Source: Stenopsyche tienmushanensis (lineage: Eukaryota > Arthropoda > Insecta > Trichoptera > Stenopsychidae). Taken from it: 64,000 nt of DNA. The stretch spans positions 682,001 through 746,000 of the forward strand of contig WACJ01000501.1 of NCBI GenBank assembly GCA_008973525.1. Direction: 5' to 3'. Every line of letters begins with the position of its first letter. The first letter of the stretch is position 1. Positions 1 to 13,400 of this stretch are shown in pieces. Made by a program: the position numbers and the translations under genes. Below the pieces are notes generated by a model that had not been told where the DNA came from, made no database searches, and was given only the letters and a program-made list of their open reading frames with translations.

Positions 1-46
1 TGTACATTTGTAAAAAAAAAGTGCCACGGCTTTGCTTGGTGGAACG

Positions 47-795
47 TAGGGAATCCGATCCCGGGATCCCGAACAGTTTTAGGTGCATAAGAATCCTGGG
101 ACTAGTAAACGTAATGTCGAAAAATTCGGGATTGAAATTTTTATCTAACAGAAATCGTACACCTCACCAACACGATGAAGGCTACTAAATCAAGAAATTT
201 TCGCCGAAATTTGAAAGCTTGGAAACAGTGGCGTAACTATTAATTGGCAAGCTTAGATTACGCCTAAGGGCAGTAACTGTCTGGGCTATGTATACATATA
301 TAGAGTACATATATATTTTTCAAATTTTTATATTAACCTTTCCCTACCGGTGATGTATTTACTACACCTAGAATCTAATAATGGGAATATCGATATGAAA
401 TATAATAGATACGGGGTTCCAAATTTTTGTGCTTCCTCCGTAATATGATTACGAATCACATCGAAGTATTATAGTATATAAATATTCATCTGCAGCGACG
501 GAAATAAATATTTTGTCGGAAAATCGGGAATTTTGCGAATTTTAGTCCGTATCTCAGCAGAAAGGAATTTTATCAGTCACATTGATGGTGCTACACGAAA
601 ATAGCGGGTTAACGCGGTCATCAACTCGAACAAGCATTTAAATATGTGATGACGATACCTCCAACGAGTGTGGAGGCTGAGCGTGCATTTTCAGCAGCAG
701 GTTGCCTGGCTTCCAAAATCAGATCCAGACTAAATGACGAATACCCTCGATGTTTAATGTTACATAGTCGTCATTATCCATATCATTCAGTTTAG
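47..795 (+). mobile_element. hAT-derived element, copy A
   Basis: Internally deleted hAT-type element. Its left end reads TAGGGAATCCGATCCCGGGA, which recurs inverted at the ends of three further copies (15.1, 22.0 and 56.5 kb). The interior shares long similarity with those copies, including the stretch containing CCCTACCGGTGATG. The right part carries a transposase C-terminal relic, annotated separately. No clean right terminus or 8-base target duplication was identified here. Confidence 0.6.
631..795 (+). pseudogene. hAT transposase C-terminal dimerisation-region relic
   Basis: An open stretch of about 53 codons, ending at a TAG, reads through the hallmark PPTSVEAERAFSAAG followed by a KIRSRL motif. 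This is the signature of the hAT family C-terminal dimerisation region. The catalytic core and zinc finger are missing, so it cannot encode an active transposase. A degraded version of the same segment lies on the minus strand at about 15.25-15.35 kb. Confidence 0.75.
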
Positions 796-811
796 GTCAT
801 AAGAATTTGCT

Positions 812-1150
812 TATCATCGATCCATAGCGTTCGCCATTGACGATTATGTCAATGTCGCTTCAGAATAAGTACGAACAGATGATTCCGCCAGACTAAAATC
901 CGCACAAAACAGTGACTTTATCGAAATGCATTTGTCGAGAATTCGTGTGGATAGTTATCGTCCCAAATTCGATGTCGTGAACTTTATCGCTAAAGATGAT
1001 TTTTGATGGCGAAAACGTTTCTTGAAAGATGCACTGATTTTGAAAATAAATTTTGTTAATAATTGCGTACGCGTTTTCAACACTATAACCTATCTATAAT
1101 AATTTGCCATATGATATGTAATAATTTACAATAAATTTGATAGATATTGC
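812..1150 (-). pseudogene. Tc1/mariner-superfamily transposase relic
   Basis: Read on the minus strand, the translation contains IIFSDK, then HFDKVTVLCGF, SGGIIC and VNGERYGSMI. These match the DDE core of a Tc1/mariner-superfamily transposase (FSDEAHF, NKQNCRIW, KVTVWCGFWSGGIIG, VNGERY). The reading is broken by stops and frame changes. The same family recurs at 18.4-18.7 kb (minus), 41.4-41.9 kb (plus) and 50.48 kb (plus, end only). Bases 1020-1150 match the corresponding flank of the 18.4-18.7 kb copy. Confidence 0.6.
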
Positions 1151-1924
1151 TTTAACAATATAATCTCAATAACCCAACTAAACTTCGAGCGCTCATATTA
1201 AAATAGTCCTATATTTTTATTATTTTTTTAACTTAGCTATCATATATACTTGTTGCATCTACCTAATGATGGTTATGAATTGCAGTACACTTACAAAGCT
1301 CTAATACAAAGTATAAGTAATATATTATATCGTACATGATAGGTCCTTAGCGCAATTTAATTTTGCAAATAATAAGGGACCTGTTGATACTTTACTTTTC
1401 TTAATTTAAAGTTGAAAATAACTTTTACCTCAAATTGTAATAAAAATATGTCCATCAATTTAAAAGCTTGTTTTCAACCAATGTACATATCACACTCAGT
1501 CATTCATAGAGGCGCAAAGAGATTCAACTTCTACAAATTGATAAGTGATAAAAAAACGATTAGATATGGGTAGAAACATTGATGGTCGTAAATTAAAGCG
1601 TTATATAACTAAATAAATCTTAGTTTAACAACTGCATAGAAGACCAATAAAATATTTACGAAAATAAGTGACCTTTGTTCAGATGATTATTAAGGCTTAA
1701 AATTATATCATCAATTTCAAATTACGAGAATGACGATCTAATAATGTTTATGTTTATATGCCAAAAAGAACATCCATCCTCCAATAAAAATGTCGAAAAG
1801 CCGTTTATCAGCCAGTGTTAAATCAATATTATGGCTGCGACAAAAAATATTACGTTTATACATAATTTTAGAGCTAATTTAATTCATGTAAACATTAAAA
1901 TTAAAACAAGATTTGCGTCTTAAA

Positions 1925-2195
1925 TTTATCACCTTACCATCAGCGACTCGCCGATGAGTTGCTGTTTTCGTAAAAAAATACATTGGTGAATCTAAAAATG
2001 TCTTCACATTTTAATAGAACTTGGTGTTTCCATTTTATTTTTAAATTGAGACAACCCTAAATAAACAATCAACTTTAATGACTTGTATACAATATTAATA
2101 AAATTACGTGTTGTGACAACCCTGACCAAGAAATGCCTATAACCCGCAAAAGATCCCGCAGGATAGCATGTAATATACAAGCTAAAACACACAAG
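1925..2195. repeat. dispersed repeat family with ATGTCTTCACATTTTAATGG
   Basis: Shared with about 5470-5665 and 15745-16045: the phrase ATGTCTTCACATTTTAAT, then TTTAAATTGAGACAACCCTA, then a GATCCCRCAGGA motif. No coding capacity is recognised. Two of the three copies lie within about 1 kb of a hAT-type element, so it may be a miniature DNA transposon or part of one. Confidence 0.5.
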
Positions 2196-2214
2196 CCGCC
2201 TTTTCTATATGCAT

Positions 2215-2400
2215 AAATATGAATCGCGTCAATTTTAAACACCTCTTAAAAATGAATGTTTGTGGTCCGTTGTACGTTTGTCTTGTATACGTTTCTATAC
2301 TATTCAACCGATTGCGATAAAATTTTGGGGAGTTGTTATGCGTACCTTTGTGAATATTTTTGAATTGGTATAATTATTGCTGGTGTACCCGTGCTTTTGC
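2215..2400 (+). repeat. Helitron-like or other non-autonomous repeat fragment
   Basis: Contains TGTTTGTGGTCCGTTGTACG followed by ACCGATTGCGATAAAATTTT. The second motif recurs at about 18340-18375. Phrases of this kind, with a TTTGTACG lead and a 'CGATTGCGATAAAATT' core, resemble non-autonomous Helitrons common in insects. No CTRR end with hairpin was confirmed. Confidence 0.3.
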
Positions 2401-3252
2401 ATTCTAGCCCTTCCGCGCGCGCTACACGTGACCTCAAGCAATAAATCACGTAACTGCACTAATGCGTCTCATTTCAAATAATTACGTGTGCAATTTCTAA
2501 TATCTCTAAATCGCTAATGATTAAAAGATTAAAGGGATTAAATTTATTTTCATAAATCAAGCAACTTCCATATAAAATATTTTTCCATATTACGATAATC
2601 GATTAAAAAAATGGGGCGGGTTTGATGATTTATAAATAATGCAATTATTTGTAATTCGATTCAGTATTCGTAAATACAAGTCGATCTATGACTGATAAGA
2701 TTTCGTTTCGGTAATTAACGATAGCAATATTTAGCATTATCACTTTTTGACCAATAATTTCGAGTCGCTATAATTTGATAAGTTTCTTACATTACGATTG
2801 CCTTTAGATTGATTCCATTTTTAGATTGCTCGATATTGTATCTGAAATCGAACGAAAACATATTCTTGATTGCGTTCCAACATTAATTTAATTGTGCGCC
2901 TGAGCTAACGCGTTTTGTCTACTCGAAATAAAGCAAACGGTCGGGAACAATTGTCGGGTAAATCGGGCGATTTTGGGCGCCACGAATGCGAGCCTATTGG
3001 AATTAATTTATGATGTTTTAAATATTTTCGATGGACGGAGTCGGCGGCGTTTTGAGTGTTATTTTAAAATGCGGTGCGAATTTAGGTTGGTACAACTGTC
3101 AACATTCTCAAAATTAACCTGTATGATAAGCGATTGGAAGAATGTGTTTATTGGCATCAAATGGATGTATCATGGAGTAAAAAATAAGTCCATGGACTAA
3201 AAAATCCAGTCTATGGTTCGGATCTGTATTTTCGCGGGATAACAGAAAAATA

Positions 3253-3898
3253 CATCACTCAATAAGTTCAGGGATTCAGGGGGGTTGGCGCCATTATTGA
3301 CAAATCCATAGCAATCTGATGTTTAGTGCATATGTTACAGTAATTTTAGCTACGCTACTTTTGTAATCGAGACATTTTCGGCTGATCGTAAATTAGAGTA
3401 GCGTAAAATAACTGAGATCGTATCAGAAGGCAGTGTAGTCACCATTTTGCATCAATATTTGTCCATGAGAAAGCTCTGTTCAAAGTGGGTACAACGCGTC
3501 CACAATTCAGAGCTCAATAAAAAGTATTTTTCATGAGCTACGTGACAATGGATGATATATGGATCCATCATTACACTCTAGCGTCAAATAGAGTAGTCAG
3601 CTGAGTGGACAGCAACTGGTGAAAAGCCATCCAAAGCGAACAAAAACGATATTTTCAGCAGATAATGTTTTTCGTCTTCGTGTTTTAGGATGTGCACGAT
3701 ATTTATTTCATCGATTTTCGTCACGAGGAACGAGATTTAGCTCCAATGTGATTGAAGAAGTGGTATCGAAATTTTATAGAATCGTTGGAATGAATATATC
3801 ACTCTTGAAAGGATACTATGTTGAACATGTTGAATAAAGTTGAACTTTGTCTAAGAGTTGTTGTTTTATTAGTCATCCTATGAACTTATTAAGTGATG
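3253..3898 (+). mobile_element. internally deleted mariner with both terminal repeats
   Basis: The left end CATCACTCAATAAGTTCA and the right end TGAACTTATTAAGTGATG are inverted repeats of each other with one mismatch. Both are flanked by the TA dinucleotide expected of mariner target duplication. The interior reads, with stops and frame changes, DRKLE, VTILHQYLSMRKLCSKWV and, near the end, RFSSNV then the mariner terminal motif WNEYITLLKGYYVEH. At about 646 bp it is half the usual 1.3 kb, and the catalytic centre is deleted. Confidence 0.85.
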
Positions 3899-3899
3899 T

Positions 3900-5465
3900 A
3901 TTAACATTTCAACGTCATTTTGTCAGCGTCATTCGCGCGAAATTTTACGTTATTCTGTTTTTACACGAAAACGCGGACGTGGATAGTAAAGAATTGAGTT
4001 CTGAAACGTAGCAATGTGCAAGGTTGTAACCGTTTTTGTCCTCTATTACAAAACAAATCTATTTTATAACATTGTATGCGCGTTGAACAATCTTTTCATA
4101 CAAATAGCGCGTAAACAATTATTACAATGTACAATCTCTGGAGCTGCCATATGCATCACCAAGTTCATCGTACGGACGATGATATTTCCAAAGCACATAC
4201 TTAATTCCATGTTATCACAATACCGTGTAAACAAGCGGCTATTTATACAGCATTCAGGCGTTATGTAAAAAAAAGTCAATGTCAGTTTTGACTTTCTTTA
4301 TAGATTATATCGACACAACATTGAAACTGGGAGCGCACGAATCGCTATGCATACTTCTCGGAAGAAAGGCCATAATTGCTTTTTGGGGTGCGGCCGAATC
4401 GAGTTTATTTTCCATGTCAACCTGGCATCAAATTTAAATTGACGAATCCAAAATGGAGGGTAAAACCCGCTGGAACTGAGTTTGCGGTGTACGCAAAAGA
4501 CTGTGGAAGCAGGACTTGAATGATTGCGTGTGTTTTTGTGGAAACCTTTGTTTCCACGATGTTCGTCTTCCGATTGAAAAATAAAATCGGAGGAAATCAA
4601 TTCTCGTAATTGCTCACAAACAACTCGGACGATTTCTCGGTATTGCGAGAGAAAGTCTAAGAAATTGTAATTCGAAGAATAGAATGCGTAATAGCGGAAT
4701 CCTACGTAATTTGATGCTAGCGCAAATTTATTTAGGAACAATTGCGTAAACACCATCTCCCAAAATTATGCCTACGGTGACATGTTTCACATTCGAGTTG
4801 AAATACCTGCATACACATTTAAGGGGGGTATTCTAGTTTAGAATTTTAAAAATATCTCTTTCTTTTTTATCAATTACACATCCAACTCAACAATTACACA
4901 CCCAACCCAACAATTACACATACGAATTGCAAGTCTTCAATCGGCAAAAAATGTAATCTATGAGCCTTAAAAAATAAAAATACTGGATGAATATCTTTCA
5001 AACGTTAAAAAGTTCCATTTATGCATACATTGCTTTCAACACAGTGTAGTTTCCTAGGATGTCTGTAAATAATATTTAACACATCTAAAAACAATACGAA
5101 ATAATCGATCAAACATAGCAAACGTTTCTTTAATCAACGAATCTTGATTTGAAATGGTTGGCTTGTTCAACATGTTGACCTTTTGTGATTTGCAATGCCT
5201 TCGCGTGTTTCTTGCGGCTAGAATTTGCAGTCGGAATTGAATTAGAACTGGATGAATGGACCAGAAGAGAACTGCAAGCCGTTTTGATCTGAATATATAT
5301 ATATAGAGCTGATGGAAAACGTTATAGCTTTAGGATAGTTTTATTATTCTTGAATTGAAAAGACTCTAAATGCATCAACTGTATGATGTTTTTATTGCAT
5401 GAACTTCAAAAATAAGATCAAATGGCTACATGTTGGGATTACCAAAACTTTGCAACAGATTGGAA
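3900..5465. other. mostly unannotated AT-rich stretch
   Basis: No recognised gene. A 152-codon open frame on the minus strand (4298-4756) has no recognisable motif and no plausible splice context, so it is treated as chance. A short 20-base tandem repeat is listed separately. Confidence 0.5.
4871..4929. repeat. 20-base tandem repeat, about three units
   Basis: Units read CAATTACACATCCAACTCAA, then the same with CCCAACCCAA as the second half, then a partial third unit that diverges after CAATTACACATAC. It is a short minisatellite. Confidence 0.85.
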
Positions 5466-5469
5466 ATCT

Positions 5470-5665
5470 AAAAAAGAAACTCACTGGTGAGTCGCTTTGT
5501 TTTTCATAGAAAAACAAATCTTTTTTAATATCTAAAAATGATTATGATAGGAACACATATGGGTGAATCTAAAAATGTCTTCACATTTTAATGGATATTG
5601 GTAAACAATCTTAAATAGATAAATTGTGACAATCCTGAACTAGAAATACGCCGTATTAAAAATCG
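5470..5665. repeat. dispersed repeat family, second copy
   Basis: Shares AATGTCTTCACATTTTAATG and the following GTGACAATCCTGA phrase with the copies at 1.9-2.2 and 15.7-16.0 kb. It is shorter than they are. A small palindromic ACTCACTGGTGAGT lies at its left edge. Confidence 0.45.
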
Positions 5666-6129
5666 CCGGCGATTAAAAGGTCAAGAAACTAATTTTCCCA
5701 ACCCTGAACACCGACATTACATCCTCTTTCCTTTTTTGCTAATTAAGGTATCCATTAGCGTTGCGTTCTTCGTCCATCCATTTCGTTTATGCGACGATAT
5801 GTTTGTATGACAAAAAACAGGAATTAAATGATCATGTAAAGGAGTACAAAAGTCAAAGCAGCACGGGAATATTAATTCATACATTGGAATAAAATGGGTT
5901 ACTTATGAGCAATTTTGTTTGAGTCCCTAATAGCCAGTGAATATGCAAACACCAAGTTCTGCGGCAAAACCTCAGAAAACCCCGAGGAATGATGAATAAG
6001 AAATAAGAAAGTCGATAGATGGCAATAAATTAGAATAATGGATAATAAAAAAGGGATCCCCTAAAAAATATTCAGGCTATTTCAGCAAAAAAAACATTTT
6101 TACGGAACAGCGGTTCTTAAATTTAAACT

Positions 6130-6320
6130 GGGGATCCGCGAAAATATAAAAGGCATTTATCTATACTTGAAAAAGATATGCAAATAAAGCAATCCAATAT
6201 TTGATTCCATTTTGTACAACATATTTATGCGAACATGCTTTTTCGGTACGGCTCTGTATGAAATCTAAAATGTTATAATGAGATCGATTTTGACGAGTAT
6301 TTGACCAGTAAATGTTTGCG
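6130..6320 (+). pseudogene. hAT (FAM200/ZBED-like) transposase C-terminal relic
   Basis: One frame reads PFCTTYLCEHAFS followed after a frame change by MKSK. This is the conserved 'FSTTYLCEAGFS...IKSKYRNRL' block near the C-terminus of FAM200/ZBED5-type hAT transposases. It is broken by stops, and no element ends were identified. It is a different hAT lineage from copy A. Confidence 0.55.
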
Positions 6321-6329
6321 TGAATTTAA

Positions 6330-9300
6330 TATGTATTATAATTCAATACACGTGGTTCAAATAGGAAGGCTCTATGTGTCATACAGCGCAAGCCACGATG
6401 GACATTCTGCACGAGCGATTTGAGGGCATGATCGTGGAAATCATGCGATTTAATGATTTAAATTCGCGCCACCAGGTAAAACCGCTGCGGACATTTGAAC
6501 GACGTTTTATTTCATATTTATTGCCATAAAATAGTCTTTCGAATAAAATAAAAATCAAGCGGATATCTCACGCATAACTTGTTTTATTTACATTTAAAAA
6601 CCGAGCGCCCTTTTTGTTTGATCTTATATTTTGATTTTAAAATTGTTTTCTCTGTTTTTATTCTATATTCTAATAAAAATGTTCCTCTATAATAGTGCAA
6701 AATCATTTATTTAAACAACTAGCTTATTCGCAAAAAAAAAATTGTTCAAGAGGGATTCCGCCGACTACATTAGCTTAAAAAATGTCTACAAAATTAAAAC
6801 TAGGTTTCAAATATATTTTTTTATGTGAAAATTTTAATCCTCCAAGACTTAGTATTTTTGGGTTAATTGCTGTAAACATCGACTTTCGACACTCTTAATC
6901 AAGCATATGCTTAGTTTTCAGAGCAGATTATTTGAATACGTATTTGAGTTATGATATTTTTTGATGTACGTTTTATAGATTTGTTGATGCCAAGATTGTG
7001 TCCCAAATTTGACGGGGAGAGCGATGGTCACAGCACAGAGTCGCGGTGTCCCCGCCTTGGCGAGCATCGCACACTTCTCCGATATTACTTTATGGCATTT
7101 TGCCCTTGAAAAGCCCTTGACCCTGACATCCGATTTTTTTATCGCTCGATTTGGACGTTATGTAATTTTTATGACATCTCATAATCATCGAATAACGAAG
7201 ATGGTGATGACGTGACATGAAGATGATGTTTCTATTTGCGGGGTGCAGTTATTAGCTCAGATTGATGTATTTTGAAATTTGAGCCTCGGAGGGCTGAGAG
7301 TGTAAATAGAAGGAGTGACAGATAAATGTGAAGAATGTGCGCGTTGTAGTTGCGTGGATGTGCGCGTGGCGCTGCGAGTGTGTGTGAGCACATGGCACCG
7401 ACGCGCGGTCAACGTTCTCTGCGACGCGCGCCCGACGCGCCTGTGTGCGCTCCCGTGATAATATCAGCGGTTGACAACCGCCGAACATATGATCCGGTCA
7501 TCGACCCCGCCAGATAACTGATAACTGCAACAATACCACGCCTAGATATCGTCTCCGAGATCATCTTATCAACTTCACTCATAGCTGTCACATTCTTCAA
7601 CAGACAGCACAATGACGACTATCGTAATCTTTGCAAAAAAAATCCACAACCAAATTATGAACAATTCCTTAAATAGCACTATACTATGACAGATTAAGTC
7701 CATTGCACATATCGCAAATGCAACGATAATATTTGACGACTTCATGAAATATTAACTTTCGAATAAACAATATACGGTCACTATCAATCAATAACAACGC
7801 GCGATGATACGATATAGTAATTAATCATTAAACAGCCATAAGCTTTATCAATAGATGGGCGTTTCTCAGTAAACTGGGCAACACTTATTTCGTAGTTAAC
7901 CTTAAAAGATAATAACCTAATATTCCTATGTTTTTTTATGCGTAACATTAGGAATCAATCAAATGATTTAATCTTTGAACAATATTAGATGATTATTAAC
8001 AAGACGTCTCAGCATTTTGTGACCAGTCCCCCTGTCTATATTTTAAATTACGCGCCACGTAGTCTACATATTAAACTATTGTCCAGATGAATATTCGCTA
8101 TGTAGAGCACAATAACATAACTTAATTATATTTAATGCCACATTCTAATGAAATTCAATTAAAGTGTTCCCTGCACCATAACATGCCAAATATGGAATAT
8201 ATGAGCGTAATTAATGAGATCGAATTTTCGTTTAAATACACAATCCTTTGACATAGACAACAGTCTGCTGCATCATTTTTTTAAAAAATGTCCAATATTC
8301 CCAAAAACAATGGAAATATTTTTGATTCTTCTGTGTTTTTTTATTAATCATGTAGATATTTATTCGTTTAATAAGATTTGATCAATATATAAGCAAAACA
8401 ATAATCTGGACATCTTTCTCAAAACGATTCGACCAATTTATTGAGAAACGCCTGGATACATTCAATTTGAATTATTATTATTAAAGCCAATTCACCATCT
8501 ATTAAAAATCATATTAAACAATATTAATTGATAATCATTAAATGTGAAATGCTTGAGAATCTCGCGCGGTAGAAGTGAAACTTCTTAGCTCGTAGGAAAA
8601 GTTGATTTAATGCATTGCTTTTTTTCGTATGTTAAGGAAAATGTTTAGCTAAAACATGTGGCTGTTGTGTAGTATATGATAAAATAGGCTTGTTGCTGAT
8701 CTAGTGGTTGCTTTATGCAACATACATACACACACACAATGTAGATGCGATGCGGCGCATACATGAAGTTTAGGCCAATTTACTCTAGCGCGTCCATACT
8801 TTAAAAGTATCCCTTCAAAAATGAAAATTTGTAATAAAATTTTACATATATTATAACCATTATATATATAAATTCTTAACCAATTATCATCTTAATTATA
8901 TTGTAGGCACATATTCATCCACACAAATCATTATGGATTCAATGACAGTTTTATTCATCCAAATGAGAATTAATCGATGTAAATTGAAAAACGCTGACAA
9001 AATACAATATGGCATGTTCAAAATGAAAATTTTATTAAAATCATGTTTCCCGTTGTGGTGTTATTAAAATTCTTCACAATATCGTAAAATTGATGAAATA
9101 TCTCACATAAGGACTCTCAGTTTTCATATTTATCTTAAAATGTATTTTCAAGAGCCAACGAGTGTTATGTTAAAAATGAAACATCAACAAATATTTTAAT
9201 AGAGAGCTCTTTTGATGTTTTTATAATGTGACCAGTTTTGTGTTCGATTCCGAGTATTTAAATATATTTAAATGTTCATGCCAGATTTGAAATTTCAGTG

Positions 9301-10970
9301 ATTCTCTGAATTTGGATCCACGATGGAAGTTGATATGTATTCAGCCAGTCGTTGTATGTTCAATGAAATGTTCAATCGAGATTAAACTCGCTGTCGTCAA
9401 TAGTGGAGGAATTCTAGGAAATCCTACGATATGAACGTATCGCAGTTGTATGGCCGGAAAGACTAGCGTTATGATCGGAGTTGCATTCAAAATCGCATTG
9501 TATTTTGATTGAAGAGATGTAATTAATTTAATAAATAAATGTGAATAAAATATTGATTTGTTTTGGTCTCGTTAGTTTGCTATCCCTGAGTTGAACGGAA
9601 TAGCAGAGTTCAGCGGGGTGAGCGTGTGTATGTAGGTGAGCTCGTCGGGGTCGACGACCGTCCTCCGCTTTCTTTTTCGTCCACTCGTATTGCTGCGTCT
9701 CGCTCTCGCACTCGCACTCGCCGCCTCCCTCGCCCCTCGCCCGGCACCCCGTAAAACTCCGTGGCTTGCATCACGCCGTCCGCAGCTTCCCAAACCGGAA
9801 ACGACTAAACTAATTCTTTTCTCAACAATAAACGACCTACGACAATATTTATTTCTAACCTTTATTTTCATCACTATATATCAATATTGATGCAATAACA
9901 TTCAATCCCGCAACTGTTATTAGCATTATCTACCATTTCGATTAATGGTAAAAAAAAAGTCATTTTATATTAAAAATCATTAAAAATTGATTTTTTCACC
10001 TCAAATATACTATTGCTCAATACCACACTAAAATGACTAAAAATTGTTGATCGAAATCAGTCATTGTAATGTGACAATGTCGTATATTTTAGTAGTCGTT
10101 AACGCCATCGAAGCGCGAAATCGTCATACAAAAAAGATCCTAAAATATCACACGAGCGATGCGTACACAGAGTATTTTATAAATATTCCGACGTTAAAAA
10201 TAGCCGACGCAGTTGACAGAAGAATTTTCGTGAGACGTTTAATACGCTCAATATGCAAATCGTCTCTCGAGATATTCGTCGACTTCCGAAATTCAAAAAA
10301 TCTCAGGAACAAACCGGATTCCGACGATCGACTTTGAGAGCGGCACAAATTTTCCGATATTCCACACAAACGAGTCGACCCCGTCGATTTAAATTTGGCA
10401 ATGCGTTGCGTAGGAACGACCGCAAACCTACGCCGGCGACGGATCTAGCAAATCCATAAATGGATCATCCAGACGAAAATACGCCATAAAAACACTTTTT
10501 TAGGTTAGACTCGAGAATGCATCTCATATTCGAGGTCGTCTGGGGTGGTGGGATTAAAACGCAAAGATTATAAGGATCGAATGAAAACATCAACGAACTC
10601 GATCATCACGAACGTCGCGAGGATATGAAGTATTCATGCAAAGCATGCATACAAATTCATGGATCAGTCCAGGATAGACGATGGGATCGTTCGGTCCCGC
10701 ATCTGCTATGATTCCAGTCGGCATCTATGTCACATGATCTACCCAGTGGAGACGATGACAAAGGACGAAACTTATGATCGACATGTCCATGACCTCTCGT
10801 GCGCACCTCATCACGTCGCAAATGGTCATAGCGATAATGATTTATTCTCCAATACATTTTTCAGATCGTAAAAGCACTGATTACCGTGTTGAATCCTGGA
10901 AGTTATTTCGTTATGCAATGATTTCTTCTCGGTAAAAAAAATGCTTTCAAGATATATGAAATCTTGGACC
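6330..10970. other. single-copy, AT-rich, no recognised gene
   Basis: No coding region recognised on either strand. Contents: a CpG-rich patch at about 7360-7520, a short CA microsatellite at 8721-8738 and a CpG-rich patch at 9600-9790. From 10.04 to 10.87 kb the DNA is richer in CpG and TCGA than its surroundings, with several overlapping open frames of up to 97 codons in competing frames, which argues against coding. Confidence 0.5.
9600..9790. promoter_or_regulatory. isolated CpG-rich patch
   Basis: About 190 bases of strongly GC- and CpG-rich sequence inside AT-rich DNA, with repeated CTCGCACTCGCACTCGCC and a mirrored open frame on both strands. The pattern suits a CpG-rich regulatory element or start site. 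No downstream gene is visible, so the function is a guess. Confidence 0.25.
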
Positions 10971-10984
10971 CCTTTCATTATTTT

Positions 10985-11330
10985 TATTGTTTATTCTCAC
11001 GGAGGCGTAACCTGTAGGATTTACCCACGATACCACCAGCCACGACCATTCCATCGATCTGCGCGTCCCAATCTGCCAACCTCCCTTATAATTGCCTAAT
11101 ATTAAAAAGTAACGGAAAGAGGGCATCTCCCTGTCTGACTCTCATCGCCACCTCGAAAGGCATCGACAGGACACTGTTGGAGCGTACTATACTAACAGAT
11201 CCGGACAGGCACATCCTCGACAACCCTACAGCTTACCTGGAATTCCCATTTCCGACATAGTCCTCTAGAGCTTTTCTCTCTTTATGCTATCGTAAATCTT
11301 GCAGAAATCTATAAATATATGGTGGAAATG
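10985..11330 (-). pseudogene. non-LTR retrotransposon reverse-transcriptase relic
   Basis: On the minus strand the translation reads, with frame changes and stops, an 'IYRFLQDLR' block, then ALEDY, SVLSMPFEVAMRVRQGDALF and PLLFNI. The RQGDxLSPLLFNI motif is diagnostic of the reverse-transcriptase finger/palm region of non-LTR elements. There are no flanking ends and no ORF1 or endonuclease. Clade not determined. Confidence 0.65.
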
Positions 11331-11334
11331 GTGA

Positions 11335-13400
11335 TGTATCATTTTAACCGGATACTAATCCGAATTTATGCACTATTAGATCCCCCGCGGCACAAAAGAG
11401 TGATGATACAATTTTTAAAGATCGAACAATGAGCGATTGCATTTTAATATCGTCCATATATTTTGAAGGGTTCTCCCGGACGATGGCATTTAATCGGCGC
11501 TCTCTTTCGCGCACGTGCCATCTCCGCACGCTCTGTCCCTTTTTGTTTAGCAACGTTGCTCGATCGGGGAAAGGGGAGATGTACCGAAACAATTAAATTC
11601 GATTATTCCAAAGAATCAATTATGGCGGTTCTCAAAGTTTTTTTTTCATCGATCTATTTATTATTTACTTAAAATGTAATATGTATGTACATTCGAAGAG
11701 GAAATTATGCAGTGCACATAATCCCTAGAAATGTCCTCACAGTGTCAATAAAAAAACCGGTGTGACCTATTTTCATTTTTTTTCTTCGGTCGAATGTCAC
11801 GCTACCGATAAATATTTGCAATGAATCCTAGGTCACGATAAGAATTCGCTTCGGGAAGGGGTAATTTGATCAATGGATCAATTTTAAGATAAGCAAAATC
11901 ATAATAATTTTTTGTGCGATAAGATAGTATTTTTCCTGGAAGTATTCGTAAAATAAGTCAAAGAAAAATTTCCAATGTTGTATTCACTTTCGCATGTTAG
12001 GGATCAAAAATATGGCTTTTGAACAGACGAAACCCCTTTAAAAGCACAAATGTAGTCATTTTTTTCTCAATTAAATGCTCATTTCAATTCCGTATATGTT
12101 GATTATTGACCTTGAAAACCCTTCAAAAAAATAAGCTCGATTTGTGTTCCATCATCAAAGATCGCCATGGACGTCGAGCATTATCCAAAAAATGCCAAAA
12201 GCAATCGAAGAAACGCAAAGATGTTCGCCGCGCCGAAAATTAGACTTCCGCGAATTAATTCGAAGCCGCAGACCCTGAATATTGGCGACCTGATAGATAA
12301 GAATTCATACGATAGTAATACCACAAAAATACTTTATTTCGTTCAAGGTCATCCACTGTCGAAACGCATAGAATGTGGGTCAGAGATAAAACCGAAGCAA
12401 TCATTACGCTCAACCTTTTCGACGCGAAACACGCAGTTTCGAGCCGAATTCTGCAATATTCGACACGACGACTGGATGCGCAGAAGCCATCGGCGATGAA
12501 AATTCGATCCCAAATTGGGTCCATCATCTTCGATGCCAACGCGGCGTCGTTTCGTGCGACGGATGAGACAATGGAAATATTAACGTACAGACAAGCGCGA
12601 AACCCGAACAAACTATCGATTTATTCAATTGTCATAGCGAATATCATGAATGTTCATCGTTGATTAATGATTTAATCTATTGAAATGTATGATCTAAATA
12701 TAAGCCAGATTTAAACATTCGGGGGAGGGATGTAATGTTATTTCTAGATTCAAAAAAAGTTTGTCGCTTGGATCTCGAATCCCGAAATTTCATGCTTAAA
12801 ATCAGCGGTCGTTCATGTCGAATATCACGTTTCCAGAGAATACTACACCGAATGCGATGATTCCGCGTCGCGTTCGTATTCTTATTTTGTATTGTGTCGG
12901 TGTACACACTCAGTTCATCGTCCTCTTTATGAAGAAATGAATGACAGATGATGGACGGCGCGTATTCGGATGCCATTGAACTTGAGCACTCGAAAGATAA
13001 TGTACTTTAATCTATGACAAACGCGATAGTTACGCAATGACGCTTTCATAATGTGCAGAATTTAGATTGCGCGATTGCAAACGAGCGAAGAGCGCTATCG
13101 TCGACGACTTCCAGTCGCGTAGGGGATCTTGCATCGATCGATTTGTTCGGAAGGATAGGCGCAACAGCGCGTCGAAAAGATTTGCGCAGTAAAAGATCTG
13201 CGCAATTGGTTGCAATATTTTGGCCATAAGTCAGCGACGACGTATGCGGAAGACGGTATATGTGTCCGGATGACATCATCGCGATTCCAGAAAGGCGAAG
13301 GAGCGGCGAACGGGCTTCGGTCGAACGTTGCACCGCGTCATAATAGCAGCGCTCTCATTATGTGGTGGATAACCTCCGGTAAAAGCGAGAGCGACGTCTT
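11335..13400. other. single-copy stretch, no recognised gene
   Basis: Overlapping open frames of 60-118 codons lie at 12167-12976 and 13030-13416 on both strands. They compete with each other, show no family motif and have no obvious splice context. The DNA here is CpG-rich for this window. I see nothing else. Confidence 0.4.

Noticed and set aside
4298..4756. 152-codon minus-strand open frame
   Set aside because: No recognisable domain, unusual mix of residues and no splice or promoter context. Probably chance, though not excluded.
12167..12976. Cluster of open frames near 100 codons on both strands
   Set aside because: They overlap in several frames without motif or conserved composition.
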